DNA of 64,000 nucleotides, taken from Martinezella lusitana. GTDB lineage: Bacteria > Pseudomonadota > Alphaproteobacteria > Rhizobiales > Rhizobiaceae. The stretch covers positions 124,001 through 188,000 of the forward strand of contig NZ_JAFEVL010000045.1 in the NCBI RefSeq assembly GCF_016901135.1, given 5' to 3'. The translations under genes were made by a program, and so were the position numbers. Position 1 is the first letter of the stretch, and each line of letters begins with the position of its first letter. Shown here one piece after another: positions 51,797 through 60,834 of the stretch. The notes under the pieces were generated by a model. That model searched no databases. It worked only from the letters and a program-made list of their open reading frames with translations, and had not been told where the DNA came from.

Positions 51797-53353
51797 ATGA
51801 CGAGCCTCGAAGAAATCAGCCATCGGCACGATGACACGATCAAGACGGAAGCAAGTCGCGTTCCGGCCGGCTCGCCTATCCTCGAACTCAAGGGATTGCA
51901 GAAGCGCTATGGCTATGTCGAGGCGCTGAAGCCGGCGACGATCACGTTTCTGGCCGGCGAAATCCACGCCATTGTCGGCGAAAATGGTGCCGGCAAGTCG
52001 ACGCTCATCAAGCTCCTGACCGGCGTCATCACCAGGACGGCTGGCGAGATATTCTGGTGCGGCCATCCCGTCGCTCTTGCCAATCCCAATGAAGCGATCG
52101 CGCGCGGCATCAACGCCGTGCATCAGGAGGTCGTCCTTTGCCCGCATCTGACGGTCGCGGCCAATCTTTTTCTCGGTGATGAAGTCAATCGCTTTGGCCT
52201 GATGCGCAAGAAGCAGATGGTCGCTATGGCCCAGACGGTGCTTGACGACCTCGGCTTTGGGCTGCCGGCCGCCGATCTTCTGAGCTCGCTCACCATTGGT
52301 CAGCAGCAGCTGGTCGCAACCGCCCGCGCCGCCATGCGTGGCACGCAGTTCCTGATCTTCGACGAGCCGACCGCCTATTTGACGCGCAAGGAATCGGCAC
52401 AGCTGTTCAAGCTGATCCGCCGGTTGCAAAGCGAAGGCGTGACGATCGTCTACATCAGCCACCGCATGGAGGAGGTCTTCGAGCTGGCCGACCGCGTGTC
52501 CGTGCTGCGCGACGGCACGCATGTCGGCACCCGCCTGATTGCCGAGACCAATGACGACGAACTGATCAAGCTGATGATCAATCGCTCTATCGAACAGATC
52601 TACCACAAGGAAGAGATCCCGATCGGTGAGCCCATCCTGGAGACGCGCGGCCTTTCGGGTCCCGGTTTCGAGGATGTCTCGCTGACTGTGCGAGCCGGCG
52701 AGATCGTCGGACTTTATGGGCTGATTGGAGCCGGCCGCAGCGAATTCGCGCTCGGCCTCTATGGCCGTCAGCCGGTCTCGGCAGGCGAGATCTATTGGCA
52801 GGGTCGCAAGGTCGAAATCCGTAACGAGCGCGACGCCATGGATCTCGGTATCGCGCTCGCGCCGGAGAGCCGCCGCGATCAGGGGCTCTGCCTCAACCTG
52901 CCGATCGGCCTCAACATCAATTTGCCTGTGTTCGGGCGGCTGAGCCGCGGTCCGATCATCAACAACAAGAGCGAGGCTGCTAATGCTGACAAGCAAATCC
53001 GCGATCTCAGCATAAAGACGCCCAGCCGGCGGGTCCTGGTTTCCGCCATGTCCGGCGGCAATCAACAGAAGGTGGTCATCGGCAAATGGCTGAGCCACGG
53101 CGCCAAGCTTTTCATCTTCGACGAGCCGACGGTGGGTGTCGATGTCGGCACCAAGGCAGAGATCTACCGGCTGTTCGCCAAGCTGCTTCGCAACGGTGCA
53201 GGCATCATCGTCATCTCCTCCTATCTGCCGGAGGTTTATGAGCTAGCCGATCGTCTGCATGTCTTTCGCCACGGCCAGCTGGTCGCCAGCCATGATTTTC
53301 ACGCTGCCACGCATGAGGAAGTCCTCGGCGAGGCGATTGCGTCTGAGCGATAA
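51797..53353 (+). CDS. Sugar ABC importer ATPase, RbsA type
   Basis: 518 residues with two ATPase domains. The first is complete: GENGAGKS (near 59), TIGQQQLVATARAA signature and FLIFDEPTAYLT. The second is the usual modified copy: GLIGAGRSE in place of Walker A, MSGGNQQKVVIGKWL and LFIFDEPTVGVDVG. The ATG at 51797 follows GGGAGGAG. It serves the RbsB-type SBP before and the RbsC-type permease after it. Confidence 0.93.
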   Translation: MTSLEEISHRHDDTIKTEASRVPAGSPILELKGLQKRYGYVEALKPATITFLAGEIHAIVGENGAGKSTLIKLLTGVITRTAGEIFWCGHPVALANPNEAIARGINAVHQEVVLCPHLTVAANLFLGDEVNRFGLMRKKQMVAMAQTVLDDLGFGLPAADLLSSLTIGQQQLVATARAAMRGTQFLIFDEPTAYLTRKESAQLFKLIRRLQSEGVTIVYISHRMEEVFELADRVSVLRDGTHVGTRLIAETNDDELIKLMINRSIEQIYHKEEIPIGEPILETRGLSGPGFEDVSLTVRAGEIVGLYGLIGAGRSEFALGLYGRQPVSAGEIYWQGRKVEIRNERDAMDLGIALAPESRRDQGLCLNLPIGLNINLPVFGRLSRGPIINNKSEAANADKQIRDLSIKTPSRRVLVSAMSGGNQQKVVIGKWLSHGAKLFIFDEPTVGVDVGTKAEIYRLFAKLLRNGAGIIVISSYLPEVYELADRLHVFRHGQLVASHDFHAATHEEVLGEAIASER

Positions 53354-53377
53354 TAAGTAAAAAGAGGGAGAACAAGA

Positions 53378-54349
53378 ATGGCCGCGAACACCACAGAAGG
53401 CCCAGCCGTTGCACCGCGGCGTAAGATGAATATCCTCTTCAGCCTGACGCTGATCCTGCTTTTGATTGCGCTATGGATCGTGCTCGGCTTCTCGACAGAC
53501 GTGTTCTGGACGCAGCTCAACATCACCAACCTGGCGCGCCAGGGGTCGATGACGGCCATTCTTGCGCTTGGACAAACCTTCGTCATCATCACCGGGGGCA
53601 TCGATCTTTCCGTTGGCGCAATCGTCGGCTTCTGCACCGTGGTGGTCGCCTGGCTGCTCCAGGCCGGAGTACCGGTCTGGGCCGCTATCCTCATCACCTT
53701 GCTGTTCGGGGTTCTTATCGGGGCATTCCATGGCTTCGGCATCGTGCGTATGGGTTTGCCACCTTTCATCATCACGTTGGCGACGCTGACGTCCCTGCGC
53801 GGCATCGGCCTGCTGATCACCAACGGTTCGAGCATCAACATCGTCAATGACGCTTTCACAAATTTCGCGGTCGCCGATTTTCTCGGTATTCCGAGCCTGT
53901 TCTGGATGGTGATCGTGGTGGCGGTTCCAGCCGTCGTCTTCCTGCATTTGAGTCGTTGGGGCCGTTATCTTTTCGCCGTCGGCTCCAACCGCGAGGCGGC
54001 GCGCCTGTCCGGCGTCAATGTCAACAGGATGATCTATTTCGCCTATATACTGTCTGGAACCTGCGCCGCCTTGGTCGGTGTTCTGCTTGCCTCGCGCATA
54101 GCTATCGGCAATGCGACCCAGGGCGATGGCTGGGAACTGCAGGCGATCGCATCGTCGGTTATCGGCGGCACCAGCCTGTTTGGCGCGATCGGCTCCGTCT
54201 ATGGCCCGCTGATCGGTGCCTTCATTCTGGCCACGATCAACAACGGCGCCAATCTCTTGAACCTGAACTCTTTCTGGCAGCGCATCATCACCGGCGCGCT
54301 GATCATCGTGATCGTCTATTTCGATCAGCTGCGCCGCCGGCGCATGTGA
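53378..54349 (+). CDS. Sugar ABC importer permease, RbsC type
   Basis: 323 residues, multi-TM. After a polar start, the first helix is ILFSLTLILLLIALWIVLGF. ILALGQTFVIITGGIDLSVGAIVG and MGLPPFIITLATLTSLRGIGL are RbsC hallmarks, and GRYLFAVGSNREAARLSGVNV is the ATPase-coupling loop. It starts 24 bases after the ATPase gene (RBS AGAGGGAG) and ends the operon; the exo genes converge on it. Confidence 0.93.
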   Translation: MAANTTEGPAVAPRRKMNILFSLTLILLLIALWIVLGFSTDVFWTQLNITNLARQGSMTAILALGQTFVIITGGIDLSVGAIVGFCTVVVAWLLQAGVPVWAAILITLLFGVLIGAFHGFGIVRMGLPPFIITLATLTSLRGIGLLITNGSSINIVNDAFTNFAVADFLGIPSLFWMVIVVAVPAVVFLHLSRWGRYLFAVGSNREAARLSGVNVNRMIYFAYILSGTCAALVGVLLASRIAIGNATQGDGWELQAIASSVIGGTSLFGAIGSVYGPLIGAFILATINNGANLLNLNSFWQRIITGALIIVIVYFDQLRRRRM

Positions 54350-54364
54350 CGTTGGATCATGCCC

Positions 54365-55366
54365 TCACGCTGGCGAAGGGCGTGCTCTTCGCCAGCTGAC
54401 GTTTCGCAACACATTGCGCATCGGCTTTTCGACAAGCTCATAGGCAAGGATGCCGAGCAGGGTGCCCGCTATCGCGCCGATGAAGGCGGCGACATCGGAA
54501 GGAATCGGCGTGGAGGCGACGAGTTTCGCGATTACCGAGATCGCCAGGGTATGCCAGAGATAGATGGAATAGGAGCTGTTTCCGAGATAGGTGAACGGCG
54601 AAATCTCCGGCAGCCTGCCACTGCGCTCCACCGAAACCATGCCCAGCACGAGCGCGATGGCGAGCGGGCCGCAGGTAATCTCGTTGAACTCGAAGCCGAA
54701 TATCTCGATTGCGGCAAAGCCCGAGATCGATGCGATGATCAGGGCAAGACCGAGGCCAGCGCCGGGAACATTTCCCTTGAGCCACAACTGGCCGAGGATG
54801 GCACCAGCCACGAATTCCAGGATGATCGGCCTCGTATAGGTGGCAAGCATAGGCGATTGCGGGGCAAAGATTGCGCCGACAATGACGAAGGCGGCAAAGA
54901 TGCCGATCATGCCGCCAAGGCGCAGACGCCGCGGCAGGAACAGGCAGGCTGCAAAGAGGACATAGAAGAACATCTCGAAGTTCAGCGTCCAGCCCTGCAC
55001 CAGCACCGGCCAGATCTCGCCGTTGCTCGGCGAGCGAACCGGAATGAACAGGAGCGAGCCGGCGATGTGGCCTGCCGTCAGTTTCATGCTCGGGAACAGG
55101 CCGACGATCGCGCCGACGATCATGATCGCCGTGACGATCCAGTAGGATGGCGCGATCCGTTGCAGGCGGTCGAGCAGGAAGCGCAGTGGCGTCACCGGCC
55201 GGCGCTCGCTCATGGTCCACATGATGAAGCCGCTGATGACGAAGAAGACGTCGACGCCGGCAGCCCCGATCCGGAAATGGCTTCCGCTGCGCTCAGCCGC
55301 ATGGAACAGCACCACGGCGAGGGCGGCAAAGGCGCGAAGATATTGGATTCCGTAGAGCGTTTTCAT
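54365..55366 (-). CDS. exoZ: Succinoglycan acetyltransferase, acyltransferase 3 family
   Basis: 333-residue integral membrane acyltransferase that O-acetylates the succinoglycan repeat. N-terminal YLRAFAALAVVLFHAAERSG carries the family His; AGVDVFFVISGFIMW follows, then many TM helices, and YSIYLWHTLAI near the end. ATG 55366 lies 4 bases inside the end of exoQ. It is last of the minus-strand exoY-F-Q-Z set. Confidence 0.88.
   Translation of the reverse strand: MKTLYGIQYLRAFAALAVVLFHAAERSGSHFRIGAAGVDVFFVISGFIMWTMSERRPVTPLRFLLDRLQRIAPSYWIVTAIMIVGAIVGLFPSMKLTAGHIAGSLLFIPVRSPSNGEIWPVLVQGWTLNFEMFFYVLFAACLFLPRRLRLGGMIGIFAAFVIVGAIFAPQSPMLATYTRPIILEFVAGAILGQLWLKGNVPGAGLGLALIIASISGFAAIEIFGFEFNEITCGPLAIALVLGMVSVERSGRLPEISPFTYLGNSSYSIYLWHTLAISVIAKLVASTPIPSDVAAFIGAIAGTLLGILAYELVEKPMRNVLRNVSWRRARPSPA
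54369..54396. terminator. Bidirectional hairpin between the sugar permease and exoZ
   Basis: GCTGGCGAAG (54369-54378) and CTTCGCCAGC (54387-54396) make a perfect 10-bp stem with an 8-base loop. It lies 19 bases after the permease stop and inside the last codons of exoZ on the other strand. No long U-tract follows on either side. Confidence 0.5.
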
Positions 55367-56655
55367 CGACCGGTTCGCGGCTCCCAGTTCGCTGGTGGCG
55401 CAAATTCCATCCGGTCGTAAGACCCGAGAGGGTCGGCTTTCGGCACGCGCGTCCGCATCGATAGCTTTCCTGCCGCGAAGTAGAACAGGAAAGAGCCGAC
55501 ATGATACGGGTTGAGAATGTCGATCTCGACGAAGGAGCGGATCAGAAGCAGTGTCGCTACACCCAATAGCACGTAGGATTCGTCGTTCCTGTTGTCGCTC
55601 AAGAAGCGACTGATATGGCCGATGACCGTCGTCAGCAGTATCGAGGCAAGCAAAAGGACGCCGACCAGCCCGGTTTCGACTGTCGTTTCGATATAGGTGT
55701 TGTGAAAATGGAAGCCCGTGCGCGAAGCGATGTAGAATTCTTCCCACAGGCGCTCCGGTTCGGAAAAGCCCTGGACCCAATAGGCCTGATAGCCGACCCC
55801 GAAGAAGGGGTTCAATTGCGCTGCCGCGATACCCTGTTGCCAGAGATAGGTACGGCCCGTCAGTGTCGAATCCTTGCCGAAGGCGCCGAGCACGAGATCG
55901 ACAGCGCCGAGATAGACGCCGGCAACCGCAAGGACGACGCCGGAAATGGCCACCGCAGCAAACAACGACTTGCGCTGCTTCGGCGACAGGAAAAGAATGA
56001 TGCGCATGCTGAGACCGAGCATCACGACCAATCCCGTGGTGAGGACCGAAGTCGCCGACTGCGAGGCAAGCAGACAATAGGCTGAGAGCAGTCCGGCAAT
56101 TCCCGCGCCGACCATCCAGATCCGACGTTCGCCGAGGATGAAGACGGCTGCAAAGGCGAAATAGATGCCGAGCGAGGCATAGAAGCCAAGCTGGTTCTTC
56201 GAATCGAAGGCGCCGACGAAGCTGAAGGTCCCGTCGATGGGGTCATACGCATAATATCCGAACAGAATCGAATAGATGAGCACGAGGCCGGTGCCGGCGA
56301 TCGCGCCGCGCGTAAGCGTGCGAATATCCAGCGTGCGCATGGCGATCAGGGCGCAGATGATGTGCGTCATATATTGTATCGCCGCTCGCGCGGTCACCGA
56401 GGGTACGGCCGACCAGAAGATCGAGAGGCAGGTCAAGACGCCGAACGCGAAAATCCAGAGCTGCTTCTGGTAGCTGCCCAGCACGTTGCGATAGTCCATC
56501 AGCACAAGCGGGAACCACAGGGCGTAGTAAAGCAGAATGGACGGCTGGCCGAAGCGGGAGGAATAGGCAAAGACGAAGAAAGACAGGGCAGTCGCCACCA
56601 TGCCGTAGGTAGCGTTGCTTCCCGGCCGGACGAAGACCGATTTGGCGATCCGCAT
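55363..56655 (-). CDS. exoQ: Exopolysaccharide polymerase (O-antigen ligase/Wzy-like)
   Basis: 430 residues with about ten TM helices. GRTYLWQQGIAAAQLNPFFGVGYQAYW and FHFHNTYIETTVETGLVGVLLL match the Wzy/WaaL periplasmic loop region with its conserved Arg and His. ExoQ is needed for high-molecular-weight succinoglycan. It begins 9 bases after exoF and overlaps exoZ by 4. Confidence 0.9.
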   Translation of the reverse strand: MRIAKSVFVRPGSNATYGMVATALSFFVFAYSSRFGQPSILLYYALWFPLVLMDYRNVLGSYQKQLWIFAFGVLTCLSIFWSAVPSVTARAAIQYMTHIICALIAMRTLDIRTLTRGAIAGTGLVLIYSILFGYYAYDPIDGTFSFVGAFDSKNQLGFYASLGIYFAFAAVFILGERRIWMVGAGIAGLLSAYCLLASQSATSVLTTGLVVMLGLSMRIILFLSPKQRKSLFAAVAISGVVLAVAGVYLGAVDLVLGAFGKDSTLTGRTYLWQQGIAAAQLNPFFGVGYQAYWVQGFSEPERLWEEFYIASRTGFHFHNTYIETTVETGLVGVLLLASILLTTVIGHISRFLSDNRNDESYVLLGVATLLLIRSFVEIDILNPYHVGSFLFYFAAGKLSMRTRVPKADPLGSYDRMEFAPPANWEPRTGR

Positions 56656-56664
56656 CAGCTCTCC

Positions 56665-57939
56665 TTATCGCATTGCAAGACCGGTGCTGACCTTGATGAG
56701 GTCACCGGGCAGCACCTGGGTGTTCTCCTGGGCCGTAATTTCCTTGGTCTGGCCGTTGTCGTCGCGAATGATCGTATAGACGACGTTGACGTCCTGGCCG
56801 TTGCCATCGAGGTTGCTGGCATCGGCCGATTGGGCGACCGCTTCCTGCATGAGGGACTGGCTGGTGGAAAGCTTAAGCTGCAGCGTTTCCAGCTGCGTGT
56901 CGGTGTCCTGCATATCCTGCGCCAGGGATCCCTGCCAGTCGTTATGCAGAGTAATCTCGTCCTGGTTGGCCTTGTTGATATCCTGCTTGGCTTTGAGGGA
57001 CGTCGTCTCGGTATCCAGAAGGGTGGCCTCCAGATCGGAGGCGCGCTGCTCGGCGGAGATCCGGCGGGAGGCAAGTTCCAGCCCCCTGTCGGCGAGGCTT
57101 TCGACCTTGTCGCGGTCGGCCTTGGCTAGATCCAGCTGACGGCTCTGCGTATCGGTCTTCTTCGCGAGAGTTTCCACTTCGTTCTGCAGAAGTGTCTTCA
57201 GATCTTCCAGGGATTTCAGCTGCGTCGTCATGCGCTGGCTGCGTGTCTGCATCAGCGCCTTCTCGCTTGCGAGCAAGGCTGTCGCTTGCGGCAATTGCTT
57301 GAGTTCCGGTGGGACTTCGATCTCGTCCTTATTGGTCAATTCGGCCAGCAGCCGGGCTTTGCGCATCAGCAGGCGTCCGCGTTCGGCCATATAGACGACC
57401 GCATCACCCTTGGCGTTGATGAAATCGCGCGCAAAGCGCTGGCCTGCATCCGCACGGCGCATGCCGCCACCGAGGCTCACGGCCTTAAGCACGGTCAGGT
57501 TGGGCGCAAAGGGAAACTCACCCGGATTTTGGATCTCTCCGGAAAGGTAAATCGGTCGAAACTGCGACATTTCGACGGAGGCCGAAGGGCGGTCGCGCAG
57601 GCCGAACTGCTTCTGCAGCCCGATGCCGATAGCCTCGGCGATCTGATCCGTCGTCTTGCCAATAGCGGGCATATCACCGATGAAAGGGATGGAAATCGAG
57701 CCGGAAGGGCCGACCGTATAGTCGCCCGTGACCACCGACCAGTCACGAATGGTGCCTTCGGCGGTCTGCCATTCGGCAACACGGACATGCAGCTTGTCCA
57801 TGACGCCCAGATGATATCCGGGAATACTATCGGCGTGGGCCGCGGCCGACACCGCGCAGAGGCAGACGGCGGCGAAAGCTACGCGCCGAAAAGATGTGTT
57901 TACGCGAACAAGCCTCTTCAAAGGCCGAAATTCAATCAT
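56665..57939 (-). CDS. exoF: Polysaccharide export protein ExoF (OPX-like, periplasmic)
   Basis: 424 residues. Signal peptide near residues 15-36 (VAFAAVCLCAVSAAAHA), then the polysaccharide export domain GYHLGVMDKLHVRVAEW and an SLBB-like segment RPIYLSGEIQNPGEFPFAPNLTVLKAV. Residues about 210-370 are a long coiled coil (LASEKALMQTRSQRMTTQLKSL onwards). ExoF is needed for early succinoglycan assembly or export. It lies 86 bases after exoY. Confidence 0.9.
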   Translation of the reverse strand: MIEFRPLKRLVRVNTSFRRVAFAAVCLCAVSAAAHADSIPGYHLGVMDKLHVRVAEWQTAEGTIRDWSVVTGDYTVGPSGSISIPFIGDMPAIGKTTDQIAEAIGIGLQKQFGLRDRPSASVEMSQFRPIYLSGEIQNPGEFPFAPNLTVLKAVSLGGGMRRADAGQRFARDFINAKGDAVVYMAERGRLLMRKARLLAELTNKDEIEVPPELKQLPQATALLASEKALMQTRSQRMTTQLKSLEDLKTLLQNEVETLAKKTDTQSRQLDLAKADRDKVESLADRGLELASRRISAEQRASDLEATLLDTETTSLKAKQDINKANQDEITLHNDWQGSLAQDMQDTDTQLETLQLKLSTSQSLMQEAVAQSADASNLDGNGQDVNVVYTIIRDDNGQTKEITAQENTQVLPGDLIKVSTGLAMR

Positions 57940-58025
57940 GCAGGATCTTCCCTGTTATTGGATCGCAGTCCCGCCAAGTGCGGGAATGCCGCAGGAAACC
58001 TCCTGCGGGTATCTGCCGGTCGTTT

Positions 58026-58706
58026 TCAGTAGCTGCCACGCGAAAGGCAGACTGCAGGAATGGTTTTGGCGATGATCATCATGTCGCTGCTGAGTGACCA
58101 GTTCTTGACGTAATGCGTGTCGAAGGCGACACGGCTGGCATAGGAGACGTCGTTGCGGCCGCTCACCTGCCAGAGGCCTGTCAGGCCCGGGCGGGATTGC
58201 AGATAATAGATGGCGGACGTTTCATAGAGTTCGAGTTCGTCTTCCACGACCGGGCGTGGGCCAACGATACTCATTTCGCCGCGGATGATGTTGATGAGCT
58301 GTGGCAGCTCATCGAGGCTGAGCTTGCGCAGCACCGCACCGACAAGAGTGACGCGGGGATCATTCTGCAGCTTGCGGGTAGCGCGCCACTCGTCCATCGC
58401 TTTCGGATTGGCCTGCAGATAGGCCTGCAGCACCTTGTCGCCGTTGACGACCATGGTCCGAAATTTGAGGCAGGGGAAGCTTTTGCCACTGTGGCCGATA
58501 CGGCGGTGGCCATAGAAGGCTGGACCGCGATCAGAAAGCTTTACCAGTAGCATCAGCATCAGGAAAAGCGGGCTGATGAGGACCAGAGCGGTTAGCGCGG
58601 CAGAGACGTCGAAAATGCGCTTCAGTACTCCACCAGTTGGTGGAAAGACGTCGCTTTCCGCGGCGCTGAAAAAAGCCGGTGTGGCCGATCTCGTCGCAGA
58701 CTTCAT
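58026..58706 (-). CDS. exoY: Undecaprenyl-phosphate galactose-1-phosphate transferase
   Basis: 226 residues, the same length as S. meliloti ExoY. It starts succinoglycan synthesis by moving galactose-1-phosphate to the lipid carrier. KRIFDVSAALTALVLISPLF is the membrane anchor near residue 30; FPCLKFRTMV, LRKLSLDELPQLINIIRGEMSIVGPRPV and PGLTGLWQVSGRNDVSY are the catalytic sugar-transferase motifs. ATG 58706 has GGAG 8 bases upstream and is preferred to 58865. It opens the minus-strand exoYFQZ set. Confidence 0.93.
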   Translation of the reverse strand: MKSATRSATPAFFSAAESDVFPPTGGVLKRIFDVSAALTALVLISPLFLMLMLLVKLSDRGPAFYGHRRIGHSGKSFPCLKFRTMVVNGDKVLQAYLQANPKAMDEWRATRKLQNDPRVTLVGAVLRKLSLDELPQLINIIRGEMSIVGPRPVVEDELELYETSAIYYLQSRPGLTGLWQVSGRNDVSYASRVAFDTHYVKNWSLSSDMMIIAKTIPAVCLSRGSY

Positions 58707-59433
58707 AGAGAAAGCTCCATTTATGTTGGCGATTGGTCGGGAATTCTCGGACGCGTAACTAGAGCTAAGATAGCCGGAGTGTAGGCCGGGATTTTGACTT
58801 TTTGCGCCAAACTTTTGTAGCGATATGGTATGGAGGTATGGAGTTACCGCTCCATCGATGCGCATGTTTAATTTAGTGATTATTTATATGCGGATTATAC
58901 TGTACTAAACTCCGTATAACTGCCCTATTGGTAGTTCTCTCGCCTAGTCGATCGTTATTTTGCAGAATGTTATAGGTGCGAGGGTTAGTTTGTTCATTGT
59001 CAGACGCATGGCTAGCCTCTAGGCGCTCTTGCCTGGCCGTCCGCTAACTTGATTCTCCGTGGGGAATATTGCATTGCAGCAATATATTGCGATGCACATG
59101 CCGGTGCGGGCTATCTTGGGACTTTGTAATAAAAGTTGATTGAATTGTCGGCGAGCCGGCATGATGAAGACGGCCAATTTGTGTCCAAAAGATTGCGGAT
59201 TGTTGGCCAGTCTTCCCTCGGTTGCATCGAAGAAAAAGAACAAATTCAATTGTAATTATAATCGAGGTGTAGTTTTAACGGGCGCGGGGTTAGGATCGTG
59301 TCAATTCGTAACGGATCGTTGACACTTGGTTGAATTTCAATGAATCATAAAATATATTTGGCATTCAGGTCTGATAAGGGAGGAAAGACCTTGATCGCTT
59401 TTTTTGTAATGTTTGAGCGGGCGAGGTAGCACT
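58707..59433. promoter_or_regulatory. 727-bp AT-rich divergent region between exoY and exoX
   Basis: No gene is seen. It is much more AT-rich than its surroundings. Notable parts: a tandem GTATGGAG repeat (58828-58843) whose ATGGAG end pairs with CTCCAT (58850-58855), and a GCAATATATTGC palindrome (59079-59090) next to AATATTGC (59066-59073). The zinc-finger regulator MucR is known to act upstream of exo genes in S. meliloti; which element it might bind cannot be told. Confidence 0.5.
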
Positions 59434-59724
59434 ATGTATGCGCCGCGCGTTTTCATTAGCATGCTGGGCACGCTGGTCGTATTTGCTGTCGCGACCTACT
59501 TCCTGACGAATTCTCTTTCGACGACACTGATCGAAACGGCGATTTGCGCCGTGCTTCTGCAGATCGGATATTTCCTGGGCGTGCTCTATCTTGTTTGGAA
59601 AGAGCGCAAGGAGCGCGATGGGCTGTTGAACAAAGACAAGGTGGCGATGCCGGTTGCGGAGGATGCCAAGGTCGGCGGCCTGCCGGCACCCAGCCTCAAT
59701 CGGTCTGAGCCGTTCAATCCCTGA
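59434..59724 (+). CDS. exoX: Small membrane inhibitor of exopolysaccharide synthesis
   Basis: 96 residues, close to the 98 of S. meliloti ExoX. Two TM helices: VFISMLGTLVVFAVATYFL (near 6-24) and TAICAVLLQIGYFLGVLYLVW (near 35-55), then a polar tail. It is thought to restrain ExoY after translation, so the exoX/exoY ratio sets EPS output. ATG 59434 follows GAGG. The gene lies divergent from exoY across the AT-rich region. Confidence 0.88.
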   Translation: MYAPRVFISMLGTLVVFAVATYFLTNSLSTTLIETAICAVLLQIGYFLGVLYLVWKERKERDGLLNKDKVAMPVAEDAKVGGLPAPSLNRSEPFNP

Positions 59725-59800
59725 CACCGGGATATCAGATATCTTTTGGCGACCGAACGGTTGTCGGATCGCAGCCATGTCCTAAGTCTTCGGCAGAACC

Positions 59801-60820
59801 ATGGAGACTGATGTGACTGACAGTGCCGGAAAAAGCGTCTGTGTAATCATCGCGGCAAAGAATGCCGGCGAGACCATTGGCCTGGCCGTCGCGTCGGCGC
59901 TTCGAGAGCCCGAGGTGGCGGAAGTCGTCGTCATTGACGACGGTTCGACTGACGGTACCGCTGCGGCGGCCAGCAAGGCCGATGACGGCAGCGGCAGACT
60001 GACGATTTGCGAATTCGAGAAGAATCGCGGTCCGGCGGCAGCGCGCAACCATGCCATCGAGGCCTCGCGTGCCCCGCTGATCAGCATCCTCGATGCGGAT
60101 GATTTCTTCTTCCCCGGACGCTTCAAGTCGCTGCTTGCTGCGGATGACTGGGATTTCGTCGCCGACAATATCGCCTTCGTCAATGCCGATGGGGTTTCGG
60201 ATGCCCATACCAGGCTCGATCATTTCGATGCGAAGCCACGTTTCCTCGATCTCGTTGCCTTCGTCGAGGGCAATATCTCCAAGCGGGGCGTCCGTCGCGG
60301 TGAGATCGGCTTTCTGAAGCCGCTCATGCGCCGCTCCTTTCTGGATGCTCATGGCTTGCGATACAATGAAACGCTGCGCCTGGGCGAGGATTACGATCTT
60401 TATGCGCGCGCTCTCGCCAGCGCGGCGCGCTACAAGATCATCCATAGTTGCGGTTATGGCGCAGTCGTGCGCAGCGATTCCCTCAGCGGTCGGCACAAGA
60501 CCGAGGATCTGCGGCGGCTCTACGAGGCTGATCGGGCGATTCTGGCAAAAGGCGGCCTCTCACCGGCCGACGCGGATGCGCTCCGCCGCCACGAGCGGCA
60601 TATTCGCGACCGCTACGAGCTGCGGCATTTCCTCGATATCAAATCGCAATCGGGTCTGGGTGCTGCGGCCTCCTACGCGCTTCGCCATCCCTTTGCCGTG
60701 CCGGCCATAGCAGGCGGGATCTTCGCCGATAAAACCGAGCGCTTCCGCAAGGGCGGCGCGCCGATCGCGCATTCGGGAGCGAACGGCCTGCGTTATCTTT
60801 TGCAGGCCGCTCCGGAATAA
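59801..60820 (+). CDS. exoU: Succinoglycan glucosyltransferase ExoU (GT2)
   Basis: 339 residues, family 2 (GT-A fold). VCVIIAAKNAGETIGLAVASAL opens the domain; VVVIDDGSTDGTAAAA and ISILDADDFFFPGRF hold the Asp and DxD motif; RLGEDYDLYARAL is the later ED motif. ExoU is known to add the sixth sugar (glucose) of the octasaccharide. It follows exoX by 76 bases; GTG 59813 is an alternative start. Confidence 0.88.
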   Translation: METDVTDSAGKSVCVIIAAKNAGETIGLAVASALREPEVAEVVVIDDGSTDGTAAAASKADDGSGRLTICEFEKNRGPAAARNHAIEASRAPLISILDADDFFFPGRFKSLLAADDWDFVADNIAFVNADGVSDAHTRLDHFDAKPRFLDLVAFVEGNISKRGVRRGEIGFLKPLMRRSFLDAHGLRYNETLRLGEDYDLYARALASAARYKIIHSCGYGAVVRSDSLSGRHKTEDLRRLYEADRAILAKGGLSPADADALRRHERHIRDRYELRHFLDIKSQSGLGAAASYALRHPFAVPAIAGGIFADKTERFRKGGAPIAHSGANGLRYLLQAAPE

Positions 60821-60834
60821 GGACTTACCCCGAT

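Noticed and set aside
54365..56077. 570-codon version of exoZ
   Set aside because: The frame stays open into exoQ, but the acyltransferase begins at the ATG at 55366; the upstream part is an out-of-frame read of exoQ.
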